A stretch of 16,245 nt of DNA from Hymenopellis radicata (GCA_015501595.1 JADNRX010001011.1:1-16245), one strand, 5' to 3'. Counted from the stretch's first letter, positions 7,837 through 16,245 are shown. Translations and numbers: made by a program. Notes: generated from the sequence alone by a model not told the origin.

Positions 7837-9739
7837 TGGGCTCATAGGGTATGTCCGTACTGTGGAAAACGGACAATATAATTAATGTAGAAATGTTATT
7901 CAAGGTTCAATGCCAAGCTCTGTATTCGTTCAACTTCCTGACTGGCGCCGGACGAACTCACGGTGAAACCATTGAAGAGAACTGGTCGCAGAGTAACCGA
8001 GCGGCTATGCAGACGAAAATGATGGGACCGGGCGCTCGGAAGGATACCCTTGATGATGTATTCGGTGCACACAACTATCGTGTCGTGCGGTCATTTGGTA
8101 CGTTGATCGATCTATCTATGGTTGGAGTTGAATTGACACACGTGGTTCAGGTCGGGTTTTCACAACGCGTCTGGCAGAGGCTATCAAGGAGGCGCGCGCT
8201 CACGCGACTGAATTCACTGAATTTAGTAACGGCATGAAGATGTTCGTGGGATCCGACACAGTAACGACGTGGCAGCGAGAGGTGCTGGTGTGGGAACGCG
8301 ATCATTCCAAGCCCTGCCCGTACGAACCCCAGCTTCAAAACCGCGAAACTTTGAAGGATATTCAGCTTCAATTAGCACAGGAGGAGCAGGCGAGTCTCCG
8401 GACTGGTGCCGTGACCCACGAATCGAGTATGAGTATGTTTTTGAGCTTGGGGATCGAGATTGAGGAGAAACAGTATGTTTTCATGTGACTGTTAGTTTGA
8501 TAAGATGCTAACTTCCGATTCGTAGACGTGCTCTGGCCTGGGAAGTCAAAGTTCGACGTTCAGGAACAACGTATCAGGAGTTGAACGTCGAGCGCCAATG
8601 CAACATCATTCTACGAGACCTCAAAAGATTCCGCCGGCTACAACAAACGTTCATGCCTAGTATGCGCGAATATCTCACGGTGGAGCAACTCAAAGTCCTG
8701 GACAGTCCTGCCTCCATTCTTCCTGAAGAGACAAAACTATTCATGCCATCAGAGCTGCGAGCCGGTGATCGGGCCCTCCCTCGCGCATGTCTGCCAGGGA
8801 TAGTTGATGGGAGGCACGGTTACGCGAAGGGGAGTGCAGGGATGCCCTCGAGTCCCTTCGTCAAGGGTTGCGGACACGATCTGCCGGACATCTCTTTACG
8901 GTCCGCAACGTGACGGGGCAGAATCCAACAACACGCGCGGAAGGGGTACAGCGTCGCCTCCAAGTCACGGTTTACCTAAGCAAATTGAGGTACCGCTGGT
9001 CAAGAAATGCATTGTTCCGTTTGCGTGGCCACGGCACATGGGAGGTTGAGTTGCGGGTGCTGAACGAAGTCGATGTCAGGGGCATGAACGAGCGGCTGCT
9101 CACGGAGGAGGAAACAGCGGAACAGCAGTCACTTGCTGCAAGGGGAATCATTGATGAACTGATTGTTGTCCCAGAGAAATCGGATGCGGTCGTGGCAAGA
9201 GGGGAAGGGCGGCGTCAACTCTCGTGGATTTGGTACAGTTATCCTGATGTGGTGGATTCCCTTGGTGTTGCCCAGCGGAACGACGACCCCGTTATACATG
9301 AAGGTAATGTGTGTTTGGTATTTCTGAACATAACTGATGTAATCTCTTTGCAGCCTTAAAAATTGAATGGTGCAAGGCCCGTGCACGCAAGATCCGGTGG
9401 GAGGAAGAAGTCGCGTTACTCTTGGAGGAAATGCGGCGCGTTATCGCATTTCGCCTATGGCAGGCGCGCTGGTGGCGTGAACGCGAGTCGCATCCGGAGT
9501 TATCACTGGCGGATCAAGAGGGTCTTCGAGCATTCGCGGAAGAACAGGCACATAATCATGAGGACGTGGCGGCTGACTTGGAGGCACGTTGGCAGGGTCT
9601 TCGAAGGGTGGGGCAGGAATTGTTGGATGGACTGCCAACAGGGCCTGAGACTGTGGAGGTGGTGATTGAGGAGGAGGAAGCTGAGGATGACAATGAGGAT
9701 GATGTTGAATTAGAGGAGGAGGTTGATACTGTTCAATAA
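7837..9739 (+). pseudogene. KDZ-family transposase, 3' part, with frameshift
   Basis: The gene resumes at 7839, after the TG copy at 7837-7838. The exon end is 7848, then exons are 7905-8097, 8151-8472, 8526-9303 and 9354-9739. The introns between them are 50-56 nt: 7849-7904, 8098-8150, 8473-8525 and 9304-9353. The first exon carries the third acidic block GRTHGETIEENW (Glu near 7965/7974) and MGPGARKDTLDDVFG, both hallmarks of KDZ proteins. The rest is the long helical C-terminal part: LFMPSEL, DALESLRQGLRTRSA, then VRNVTGQ and EWCKARARKIRWEEEV. The tail is acidic and ends at TAA 9737-9739. One base is missing near 8809-8811: upstream the frame reads GIVDG, and downstream sense resumes only one base out, as EARLREGECRDAL. 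So the enzyme was also broken by a point deletion, independent of the insertion. Confidence 0.92.
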
Positions 9740-10330
9740 ATGTACTGAGTGTCAATATTGACGACTGTTAACCGTGCTTATCTGCAGTCGAGCTCAGAGC
9801 CGGCAAGTTCCGGATTGATACTCTCAACATTCCTAAGTCGACAACTAAAAGTCATGGCATCAGCACCCTGGAATGAGGGTTCATTGTATGCTACAGATCG
9901 GGAAGAAGGTGGATGGCGGGCACCCGGATTATGTGGCGCAGTAGTGATACCCGTTTTGGATTATCAGATGCCAATACGGCAGTACCTAGTTCGGATTACC
10001 GGATTCCGCGGTTTAGAAAGCTGTCAGAGTGTGCACGAATAGGACAATATAGCTGAGAGTACCCGAGAAGCAGCGGGTGGGTACGGGGGGCGGGATTTGT
10101 ACTGAAAAGGGTAATTTCTATGATCGGGTGACTTTTCAGCACATTGCGCGTGCTGCAGGGCCTAGAACGAAAGGAAACACATAACCTGGTGTGCCAATAG
10201 TACCGTTGCACCCGTATATGTGGCGCAACATCGGGGCCGGCAGGTATTTCGGGCGATATCCGGAGTAATCGGGATTAGCGGGTGAGACGCGGGATTATCC
10301 GGTGACACCTGAGATCCGGCACGGGTGCTG
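9740..10330. other. Spacer after the KDZ gene, with short CGGGATTA-type repeats
   Basis: No gene is visible. GGATTA-based words recur, including two adjacent 20-bp units (10270-10289 and 10290-10309), each starting CGGGATTA. This may be the 3' subterminal part of the KDZ transposon, but I could not find its terminal repeat or a matching left end before 1152. Confidence 0.4.
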
Positions 10331-10343
10331 CAATACGGCATCA

Positions 10344-10492
10344 CGGCAGCATTAGGCTGCCGGCGGTGGGCAGGCGGGGTGCTGCTGTAATAGGAAGGTG
10401 ACCCGTAATGTATTATAGGCCTGCAGTTACGGGCCTCTTATTAGAGCCCGTAATGTAATGTTGTGCCTTCTAATTAGAGGCTGTAATACATT
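10344..10492. repeat. Cluster of palindromes
   Basis: Four inverted repeats are packed together. CGGCAGC-ATTAG-GCTGCCG is at 10344-10362. An outer pair AATGTATTA / TAATACATT is at 10407-10415 and 10484-10492. Between them are a long stem TTACGGGC(C)TCT / AGAGCCCGTAA (10427-10453, one bulged base) and the perfect palindrome TCTAATTAGA (10469-10478). The cluster ends just before the copia fragment begins, so it may be the terminus of a fold-back or TIR element that cut the retrotransposon. Confidence 0.6.
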
Positions 10493-10510
10493 GTAGGTAC
10501 ATCATAGGGT

Positions 10511-10672
10511 GTTGACATACGGTACCATTTCATCCGGTATACGATACAGTCCGGCGACATACGACTTGTCTACTGCCCGACAGACGACATGGTCACGGAC
10601 ATTCTCACCAAAGCCCTTCCCAGCATGAAGGCAAAGCACTTTGCCCTTGGCCTTGGACTCGTTCCGGCTTGA
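10511..10672 (+). pseudogene. Ty1/copia retrotransposon pol, last 53 codons (RNase H end)
   Basis: The frame reads VDIRYHFIR, then GDIRLVYCPTDDMVTDILTK, ALPSMKAKHF and a stop at 10670-10672. This matches the end of copia-type polyproteins (the DIRYHFIR and PTDDMVADxxTKAL motifs of the RNase H region). Everything upstream of about 10511 is missing: the frame meets a stop at once and the palindrome cluster takes over. It is the 3' stump of an element that once ran on the plus strand. Identification by motif is strong. Activity is impossible. Confidence 0.88.
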
Positions 10673-10920
10673 AGGGGAGTGTTGGCATCACAAGCCGGTA
10701 CCGCGTAGTCACCGGTCTGACTCAATGTTGACTCGTCGGTGACTCGCAGCCGGATTGTCGCTAGGACGAGACACACCTACTGTCGCGTATACTCTTGTAG
10801 GTCCCACTTGGGGACCCGTTCCATTTTCTTTATTACTGCTTAGGATATATCACGGCCAGTTGCTTTATGTAGACAGAGATTAAATTGACAATTGTTGTAT
10901 AAAAGTAGCCTACAAACGAA
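10672..10920 (+). mobile_element. Copia polypurine tract and start of 3' LTR
   Basis: AAGGGGAG at 10672-10679 directly follows the pol stop and is a typical polypurine tract. The LTR should begin at 10680 with TGTTGG. A TATAAAAG box near 10899 would suit LTR transcription. I could not find the expected ...CCAACA end or a target duplication, so the right limit given here is arbitrary and the LTR may be longer or cut. Confidence 0.65.
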
Positions 10921-11710
10921 TCTTAATGTTCGTACTCTACTCCACTATCGACGCGTTCGACTAAGTTGAAGCAATAATGTCGCATCTGCGCGTTGCGCTG
11001 ACTGGACCTTCCACAGTGCACGGTTGCATGTGTTGGAACTTGGGACTCGGCCCAGACGGCCACGGAGCGAGCATAGAGTGGGGGACATAATGATGCACGG
11101 GCGCGGATCATACGAAGGCAAGAGAGGCATCTGTAATATATTTAGCTATAGTGAGTGGAATCAAGAGGAGTATCCACACATCATACGCTTCGCACGGGTT
11201 GCATGCAACCCGAACGAATTGTTGTCAACTTGTCATCCATGCTTATTTCCCTCTACAAACACGGCAATTCCGGCAAGATTTAGGCCCAAGTCAAAGGCCT
11301 GTGTTCCATGAAACGAAACGGTTGTCGAAGAAATCATCGGGGAGTGAACACAATTCGTTGTGATGGTCGAAGGGCAAGTGTACTTGTCAGAAAACGCCTT
11401 TGATCACCACTCGGATGATCGGACCGGGCGGTTTTTGATGACTTGTCTGACCTCCAGCGCGACAACGAGCACAGTTGACACCTTAAAACATTGCGGGATA
11501 CCTTCCTGACATATGTTAGAATCTTTTATTTTTTTTGCTATTTTTTGGCGTATCTGAAGATGATACATGCCCTATAAGCACTAACACGGCTTTTTGAAAG
11601 AGTATGTGTTTCGTCGGTTCAGTTCATATTCATAGCATATCTTAGATACATTTCCGTAGTCCTATCCCTTCTATTCTAGGCCATTCTATGCTGTTGTTCA
11701 ACGTCAACGA
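10921..11710. other. Unassigned stretch with an 18-bp perfect palindrome
   Basis: No gene recognised. The palindrome CGGGTTGCATGCAACCCG lies at 11195-11212. Beyond two mismatched bases each side, TTCG (11189-11192) pairs with CGAA (11215-11218), making a 30-bp imperfect dyad. A T-rich run lies at 11521-11547. The copia LTR may extend into the first part. Confidence 0.45.
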
Positions 11711-11715
11711 CGCGT

Positions 11716-12085
11716 TTGAACGATGACCGGATGACGGGACCGGCGATCCGAGCAGTGATCAACCGCTGTTCGGAGTCGTCGTCTCTCATCTCCCACCACC
11801 ATCATCACGCATGTCCAGCACCGTCGCCGCGGCATCTTACTCGCTTTCTTCTCATTCCTGTTATGCTTGTCCTTAGTGCCCGTTGGACGACCGGGCTGCT
11901 ACGCGTAAGCCCTGTCAGGCCACACTTATATGATGTTCACCCCATCCAGTTGAGAAAAGTTGGCGTCAAGCAGCGCCTTGCCGCGCTGCATCTCACAAGC
12001 GGGCTCTACGAGAGCGAGAGCCGGAGAATGGACACTACAGGCGGCAGCGTTGCGGTGCGTTACTCAATTTCATTTGCTTAGTGCA
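11716..12085 (+). repeat. Module copy B: DPS-block, GTAAGCC site, ATG mini-exon
   Basis: One frame reads GDPSSDQPLFGVV and then LPPPSS, clearly like copy A (NPNSDQALFGLV...LPPPSS). The DNA folds as an 11-bp stem (11747-11757 with 11764-11774) with the hexaloop ATCAAC. GTAAG is at 11905, followed by only a weak GCC/GGC stem. A mini-exon from ATG 12028 (MDTTGGSVA) leads to GTGCGTT at 12054, as in the other copies. Here the hairpin at the mini-exon is absent or moved (GGCTCT/AGAGCC at 12002-12022). Confidence 0.5.
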
Positions 12086-12179
12086 GACTGGTAATTTATG
12101 TGCGCCCTGCTGTTTCATGGTCTACCGCCCACCACTTTATCGAAGGACCACCGTGACGCAGTCTCCAGTCGAACATGCC

Positions 12180-12870
12180 ACGTCGTCCTCATGTGCATGT
12201 TCGTCGATCCGAATGCAGTTGATCGCTTTTCGGAGTCGTCCTCTTCCTTCCACCAACCACCACCATCAACACGGTGCCGTCTCCTCCGCCTATGAATCAT
12301 CTCTTGAGTCGTGACTCTGTCCTCTTCGTCTACTAGACGCCTACTGCCATGTAAGCCCTGCCAAAGCAGGCAGCACTTTTTTTTAAATTTCAGCGCTTTC
12401 GACGGAGCAAGCGTCAAGTATCGCATAGGCCCGCTGCCTCACAGACAGATTAGACGAGAGTGAGGACAGGCGAATAGATGCTGTCCTTCTGGAGGTGGAC
12501 AGCGACGCGGTGTGTTGTTTTTGTCTTTCATATATCTATTCTTATTCTTTGGCCCTTTGCAGATTGTTATTGGCTTAACAACGGTGCCGTATACATGCAA
12601 GACGGCGGCAAGGCTCTGCACCGTGCCACCGCCGTCTTGGCTTTTCTTTTGATCAACATCTGCTCATCCCTTTCCCTCTCACCATCACAGGCCCACACAA
12701 GCGATATCTTGGTCGCGGGTACACCCCATACCGCCACTGCACATCGTGCCTTGCGACTGCAACCAGGTCTGGAGCGTGAACGGCACGGAACGTTACGCCG
12801 TCTGCTGGGGGGCGGCGTCGTGGTGAGTTTATCTCATTTTATTTCTCATGCCAGCTCTTCGCCATGAACA
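12180..12870 (+). repeat. Module copy C: DPN-block, GTAAGCC hairpin, MLS mini-exon, hairpin
   Basis: A block reading VDPNAVDRFSESSSSF and PPPS has a TCCGAA / TTCGGA stem (12208-12234). GTAAG at 12351 is followed by the perfect stem CCTGC-CAAA-GCAGG. GCTGTCC / GGACAGC (12480-12486, 12497-12503) lies at ATG 12478, which encodes MLSFWRWTATR before GTGTGTT at 12509. Another perfect hairpin has 11-bp arms CAAGACGGCGG / CCGCCGTCTTG (12598-12608, 12629-12639). Without splicing, one frame stays open for 129 codons from ATG 12478, with a hydrophobic segment (VVFVFHISILIL) near its start, so a small membrane or secreted protein is possible. Confidence 0.55.
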
Positions 12871-12879
12871 TATACGATC

Positions 12880-13690
12880 ACCGGTTTTATTCGACCTCGC
12901 CAGCCAACATTTCTTCCCTCTGCCCGTCACCAAGTCCACTCTGCGGGTAAGTCCTCTCACTGTTACTTGTACCTCTACAGCTGAACGCTTTAGCTCCTGC
13001 GTTCTGAGGTGACGACGAAGGACGAGGTTGACAACCAAGTCTGCGATGAGAAGGCTGACGAGGATAACAGCAAGTTTTGGGAATGGTAACGGTAACGACG
13101 AGCACGGCGATGATGTACGACAGGTCCGCACCGACGGCGAGGTTTTCAGCACACAGGACAATGACAAGCTACGAAGACGCGGCTTGCAACAAGGAGGATA
13201 TTGAATGTCTCCCACTAGGACAAGGAAGTCGTCAACATGGACATACAAAATGCTTGCTAACGAGGATGCCGCCACGCTCGCCAACATTCAGTTTGGTTCG
13301 ATCACCTGACTTAAAACCCCATTCTTTCCTCCTTTGCCCATGAGCACGTCCAGCAGGCAAGTCCTCTCGCCGTCAGCTGCACTTCACTGATTGCGGACAC
13401 CTCGAAGGATTACTATGACAAGGTATGATGGACGAAGACCCTAATAAGCACCACAACAAGAACGATTACAGCGATCATGATGAGCACAATGAGCCACGAC
13501 GACGACGTCCCATGACTGCACTGAGCATAACGACTATTCCCCTGACTTGCGCAGCGACGAGGGCCGCGATGAGCACGACGCATGAAGAGAGATGAGAATG
13601 AGGATCGCAATGCGTACAACAAGGACGGACTGCCACGCATGCGAGACGAGGACCGTGATGCATCGAACATGATGGTTCAGCAAGCTAGGT
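12880..13690 (+). repeat. Diverged tandem pair of about 410 bp, charged coding-like blocks
   Basis: Two stretches line up. Both have TGCCC...GTCCA, then G(T/C)AAGTCCTCTC (12946 and 13358), followed by a block rich in GAC/GAG/AAG codons. The first carries a good intron pattern, GTAAGT...CTACAG (12946-12980). The charged blocks read Asp/Glu/Lys/Asn in one frame but are broken by stops (for example after the first FWEW). They resemble the acidic part of the inserted element in style, not in exact sequence. Confidence 0.4.
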
Positions 13691-13910
13691 AACAGATGTT
13701 GAGTCAAGTCATTGATGTGAACAGCAAGAGTTTAGTTACTGTTAGTGCGATGAGTATGATCCTCCTCGTAGTACTCATACTATCTATACTATATCTCTTC
13801 AATATATAGATTTTTTTGCAATTTTTCAAATGCAAGGAAGGGCTGGCTGAGAGAGTACCTGCCAACTAGGTTGAGATTAGCTTTCGGGGTTGGTGTTATT
13901 GTGGTAGTGG
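13691..13910. other. A+T-rich spacer, no gene seen
   Basis: TACTATA-type words and a short T run near 13809 occur. Nothing else is supported. Confidence 0.35.
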
Positions 13911-13913
13911 TTA

Positions 13914-14105
13914 CATCAGGAAAACACAAGATTGGTCTTTCAGGTCTTTCAGGTCTTGCCAAAGACCGGAAAGACCCAAAAGACACGAAGTCTTGTGAAA
14001 GCTCGCTCGATATCTTCAGAAGACCACATTTTGTCTTTCCGGTCTTGTAGCAAGACAATTTGAATCTTTTGCAAGACCAGGCAAAATCTTACTATGGGTC
14101 TTAGT
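13914..14105. repeat. GGTCTT/AAGACC cluster next to a TIR-like CATCAGGAAAAC
   Basis: Nine exact hexamers lie within about 170 bp. GGTCTT is at 13934, 13943, 13952, 14041 and 14097. AAGACC is at 13962, 13971, 14020 and 14073. There are more partial AAGAC/GTCTT forms. The first three are spaced exactly 9 bp. The cluster starts 20 bases after CATCAGGAAAAC (13914), which differs from the inserted element's terminus by one A. It looks like a transposon end with subterminal repeats; the other end is not in the window. Confidence 0.55.
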
Positions 14106-14195
14106 AGTACTCTTTTTGCTCATAATTTTAGGGCAGGGCACACAATAGAAAGGGGGAAAACAATGCATTCAACTACTAACTACAAACACGAAGTC

Positions 14196-14949
14196 CTATC
14201 CTATGCTAACTACTATTATACTATGAGATATTAGTGACAGCCAAGTCCAGCGGCATAAAGCGAAATGGGAGAAGGAAGATGTCAGGGAAAAACTGAAATC
14301 AACGCGACCAGTCCACCGTGGCATTGGGAGCGTCTACAAGAGCATAAGAGAGCAAATAATGGGAGCGGAGCAAGCGACGTACCGTGGAGTGGAAGACCGG
14401 ACAAATGTAAGGCATCAGCCTGAGGACTAGTTCGGTGGCATGAGTAAGTACGGGAAGAATCCCGCGGAAAACTACGCACCACAGCCAGGAAAGCACGTCA
14501 GAGCTGCCAACGTCGAAGAGAATGGTGCTTACTGTGAAAGGCTAAACAACATTATTAGCAAGGCGGTCGACGACGATAAGGGCACACAAAAGGCTTACCA
14601 GTGTTAAGTCGGCATCTAGAAGATGGCCAAGAGTCAGTGAAGTCAGACGATGATGGTGGTCCATGGCGGGAGCGGTATGTATCTATGGCCAATGGGGGTG
14701 AGTGTGCAGTAGCGCGGCGGACAGAAAGGCTTACCGCGCAGGTTAAAATAAAAGCCCGGCCACGATGGCCGACTCAACGTCTGACAAAAAGGTGGTCAGT
14801 TTGTAAAGTCAGCGGGAACTACGACGTACCTGCGCGAGGGATGAAATAATGTCGTCAAGATTATAGCTGACGGCGCACACCAAAATAATGGTCACTGCTT
14901 TTATGCTGGTAGTCGTGGTCGTCCTAGGAGGGCATGGCGACGTAGTCAT
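14196..14949 (-). CDS. Possible five-exon orphan gene, hydrophobic protein
   Basis: A frame stays open through five exons: 14949-14830, 14780-14735, 14615-14599, 14541-14383 and 14333-14196. They are joined by introns with GT...AG ends: 14829-14781 (49 nt), 14734-14616 (119 nt), 14598-14542 (57 nt) and 14382-14334 (49 nt). The sum is 480 nt, 159 residues and a TAG stop. The N-terminus has a Thr run followed by a hydrophobic segment (IKAVTIILVCAVSY). A second hydrophobic stretch around residues 65-95 includes SWLWCVVFRGILPVL. Two of the donors read GTAAGCC, as in the module family, but lack the hairpin. One exon is only 17 nt. I recognise no family. The open frame over all joins is the main support; the micro-exon and lack of homology keep this low. 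Confidence 0.38.
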
Positions 14950-15285
14950 CTGTCCAAGCGCGTTCGTCGTCATCCATGGCACTGAGCCTGGGGTCCGTCC
15001 TGTACACCGTGACCGTGGTCCTAGGTGCCATGCTCATGTAGCACGTCGAGTGGAGCACGGGCATTGGGCCCAACGAGACGGAAATCGAAGTCGACACGTC
15101 GTGGGGAGAGGCAGAGGAGCCAAGAAAGTCGGACTTGCATGAGCTCAACCAGACAGAGCCGTAAGAGGAGAAGTTGTTGGAAGAGGGAGAGGAAGAGCCG
15201 CAAAAAGTCGGACTTACAAAAAATCCAAAATGAACATGCACGTGGTCTGATGGTGTGCTCGTGTCCCGCGCACGGGCCACTCATC
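14950..15285 (-). repeat. Short repeat pair around AAGTCCGACTT, no clear gene
   Basis: The palindromic word AAGTCGGACTT (plus strand) lies at 15126-15136 and 15205-15215, 79 bp apart. It is flanked by a similar GGGAGAGG-(C/A)AGAGG block on its left. On the minus strand the two follow GC or GT as GCAAGTCC and GTAAGTCC. A 118-codon minus frame (14924-15280) covers both and is rich in Ser and Thr; I do not trust it as a gene. Confidence 0.4.
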
Positions 15286-15289
15286 AGTC

Positions 15290-15791
15290 ATCTTGATCAT
15301 TCTCCTCTTGCTCCTCTACCCTCTGCGTCACTCTCGACGGCCCCAGAACATTTCTTTCCACGACGTCTGACTCGTTTTCTTGGCGCTTTTGGCTTCGGTC
15401 GTCGATTGGTGGAACAATCATCCCCATCGCTGCGAGGAACTTGATACCTAAAGTCCGGTACGTCCTGCACACCGTAGGGAGTAGCCATCTATTCATGGTC
15501 TAGTACAGGTTTCCGTGGACCATGAGGATCATCGGCTTCATCTTGCTCGTCGGTCTGGCGACATCCAACATGCTTGTTAAGCACCGCCTTCCACCGGTTA
15601 AAACAGCCGGCGGTTTCTTCAACATTCGCGCCTTCCGCTCGGCTCCCTTTTCGTTCTACTGCGCGTCAACATTTGTCCTGTTCTTCGGAATGTACACGGT
15701 CCTCACGTACATCAACGTATCTGCCGTCTCCCATGGCATAGACCAAAACTTTTCGTTCTTCCGGGGCGCATTCTGGCACTCGTCTCTGTGA
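15290..15791 (+). pseudogene. MCT-type (monocarboxylate transporter) MFS gene fragment
   Basis: From 15347 the frame reads HFFPRRLTR, then (one base later in register) SSIGGTIIPIAARNLI. An intron follows at 15458-15508 (51 nt, GTACGT...TACAG). The next exon reads FPWTMRIIGFILLVGLATSN, then HRLPP, GGFFNIRAF and GMYTVLTYINVSA...DQNFSFF. This is the middle of a fungal MCT-like proton-coupled transporter of the plasma membrane: the loop after TM4-5, TM6, the central loop and the helix of TM7. Both ends are missing. After DQNFSFF the frame runs into unrelated sequence and stops at 15791. A single-base loss near 15396-15400 breaks the first exon. So this is a truncated, frameshifted relic; the family call is firm. 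Confidence 0.72.
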
Positions 15792-15820
15792 CGGTGCCAT
15801 TTCCGGACGACTTACAAGGT

Positions 15821-16245
15821 GTAAGCCCTCAGGACGAGGCGTCACACTCTTGGAAGGCGTGGGCGGGTCCAGCGCCCAGATTAGTCCCCCCCCGCTTCGC
15901 ACAGAGACTGGGCTGGACAACGTCGTGGGCGCATCCAGCCCAAAACGGTGCATATTTAGTTTGTTTTTCATTATTTCTTGGCTAACCTTGTTCCAGTTCT
16001 ACGTCGTGCTATTTTCCTTGCGCTTGGACCGACAGCCGTTCGCGAGGACGACTTTTACGCGTTCCGACTCTCGACGAGCAACGCGGACGCGTAAGCCTCC
16101 CGGAGGAGGAGCAGCACTTCAGGAAGTCGGTGACGAGCTTCAAGAGCTGGAGTAGCCCCGCGTCGTCGTGTTCATGCCCTGCAGTGAGGCAAGGAGTTTT
16201 ACTTCGGGCATCCAGCCCAAAAACGGTGCGTATTTCTATAATTTT
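15821..16245 (+). repeat. Two tandem units of about 270 bp with GTAAGCC hairpins
   Basis: GTAAG lies at 15821 and 16091 (270 bp apart), followed by CCTC-AGGAC-GAGG and CCTC-CCG-GAGG stems. At 15926 and 16204 comes a shared word, ATCCAGCCCAAAA(A)CGG followed by TGC(A/G)TATTT. In the first unit it forms a perfect stem TGGGCTGGA / TCCAGCCCA (15909-15917, 15934-15942). It then leads into a good 49-nt intron pattern (GTGCAT from 15948, CTAAC, TTCCAG at 15991-15996) and an exon-like block to 16090. The second unit runs off the window. Confidence 0.6.

Noticed and set aside
3021..7904. Reading the gap in the KDZ gene as one giant intron.
   Set aside because: All other introns are 47-56 nt, and a normal 56-nt intron (7849-7904) lies at the right side of the gap. 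The inverted ends and the TG copies point to an insertion in the exon.
9129..9755. Minus-strand frames opposite the KDZ C-terminus.
   Set aside because: They are antisense shadows of the well-supported transposase exons.
10923..11363. Overlapping frames of 60-95 codons on both strands.
   Set aside because: No domain, no splice pattern and no codon bias that I can see; they are likely chance frames near the copia LTR.
14924..15280. 118-codon minus-strand Ser/Thr-rich frame.
   Set aside because: It spans an internal DNA duplication, has no recognisable domain and lacks supporting splice structure.

Overview
The window looks like repeat-rich, gene-poor nuclear DNA of a filamentous basidiomycete (mushroom class). 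The reasons are a KDZ-family transposase with an N-terminal CxC2-type cysteine cluster, a small viroplasmin/RNase H1-N-like gene, fungal introns of about 47-57 nt with GTRNGT/CTAAY/YAG signals, a Ty1/copia remnant and a decayed monocarboxylate-transporter (MCT-type MFS) gene. No rRNA, tRNA or CRISPR array was seen. All calls are from reading the sequence; no database was searched.

Layout. (1) 163-803, minus: a two-exon gene with a viroplasmin-like domain. (2) 1152-9739, plus: a KDZ transposase gene of eleven exon segments whose splice sites can be placed almost to the base. It is dead twice over. A 4,816-bp element (3021-7836) has split exon 6, and a one-base deletion near 8810 shifts the frame. 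(3) 3021-7836: the inserted element. It has 75-bp imperfect terminal inverted repeats, each with an inner palindrome, a TG dinucleotide on both sides, CTTGAG/CTCAAG subterminal motifs and no visible transposase. Its cargo is a divergent pair of gene-like repeat modules, a large hairpin and a 117-119 bp acidic tandem repeat. (4) 9740-10510: spacer with nested palindromes. (5) 10511 to about 10.9 kb: the last 53 codons of a copia pol, a polypurine tract and the start of a 3' LTR. (6) 11.7-13.7 kb: two more copies of the same module family seen as cargo in the inserted element, then a charged tandem pair. (7) 13.9-14.1 kb: a dense GGTCTT/AAGACC cluster beside a TIR-like CATCAGGAAAAC. (8) 14.2-14.95 kb, minus: a possible five-exon orphan gene. 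(9) 15.3-15.8 kb: an MCT pseudogene, cut off and followed by two about 270-bp tandem repeat units.

The most unusual signal is the module family. Eleven GTAAGCC sites, each resembling a 5' splice site, are followed by a short stem whose sequence differs from copy to copy while pairing is largely kept. In four copies this sits between a DPN...SD...PPPSS-like coding block and, in three of them, an ATG-CTG-TCC mini-exon that can fold back on itself. The family occurs both inside the transposon that broke the KDZ gene and in the flanking DNA.
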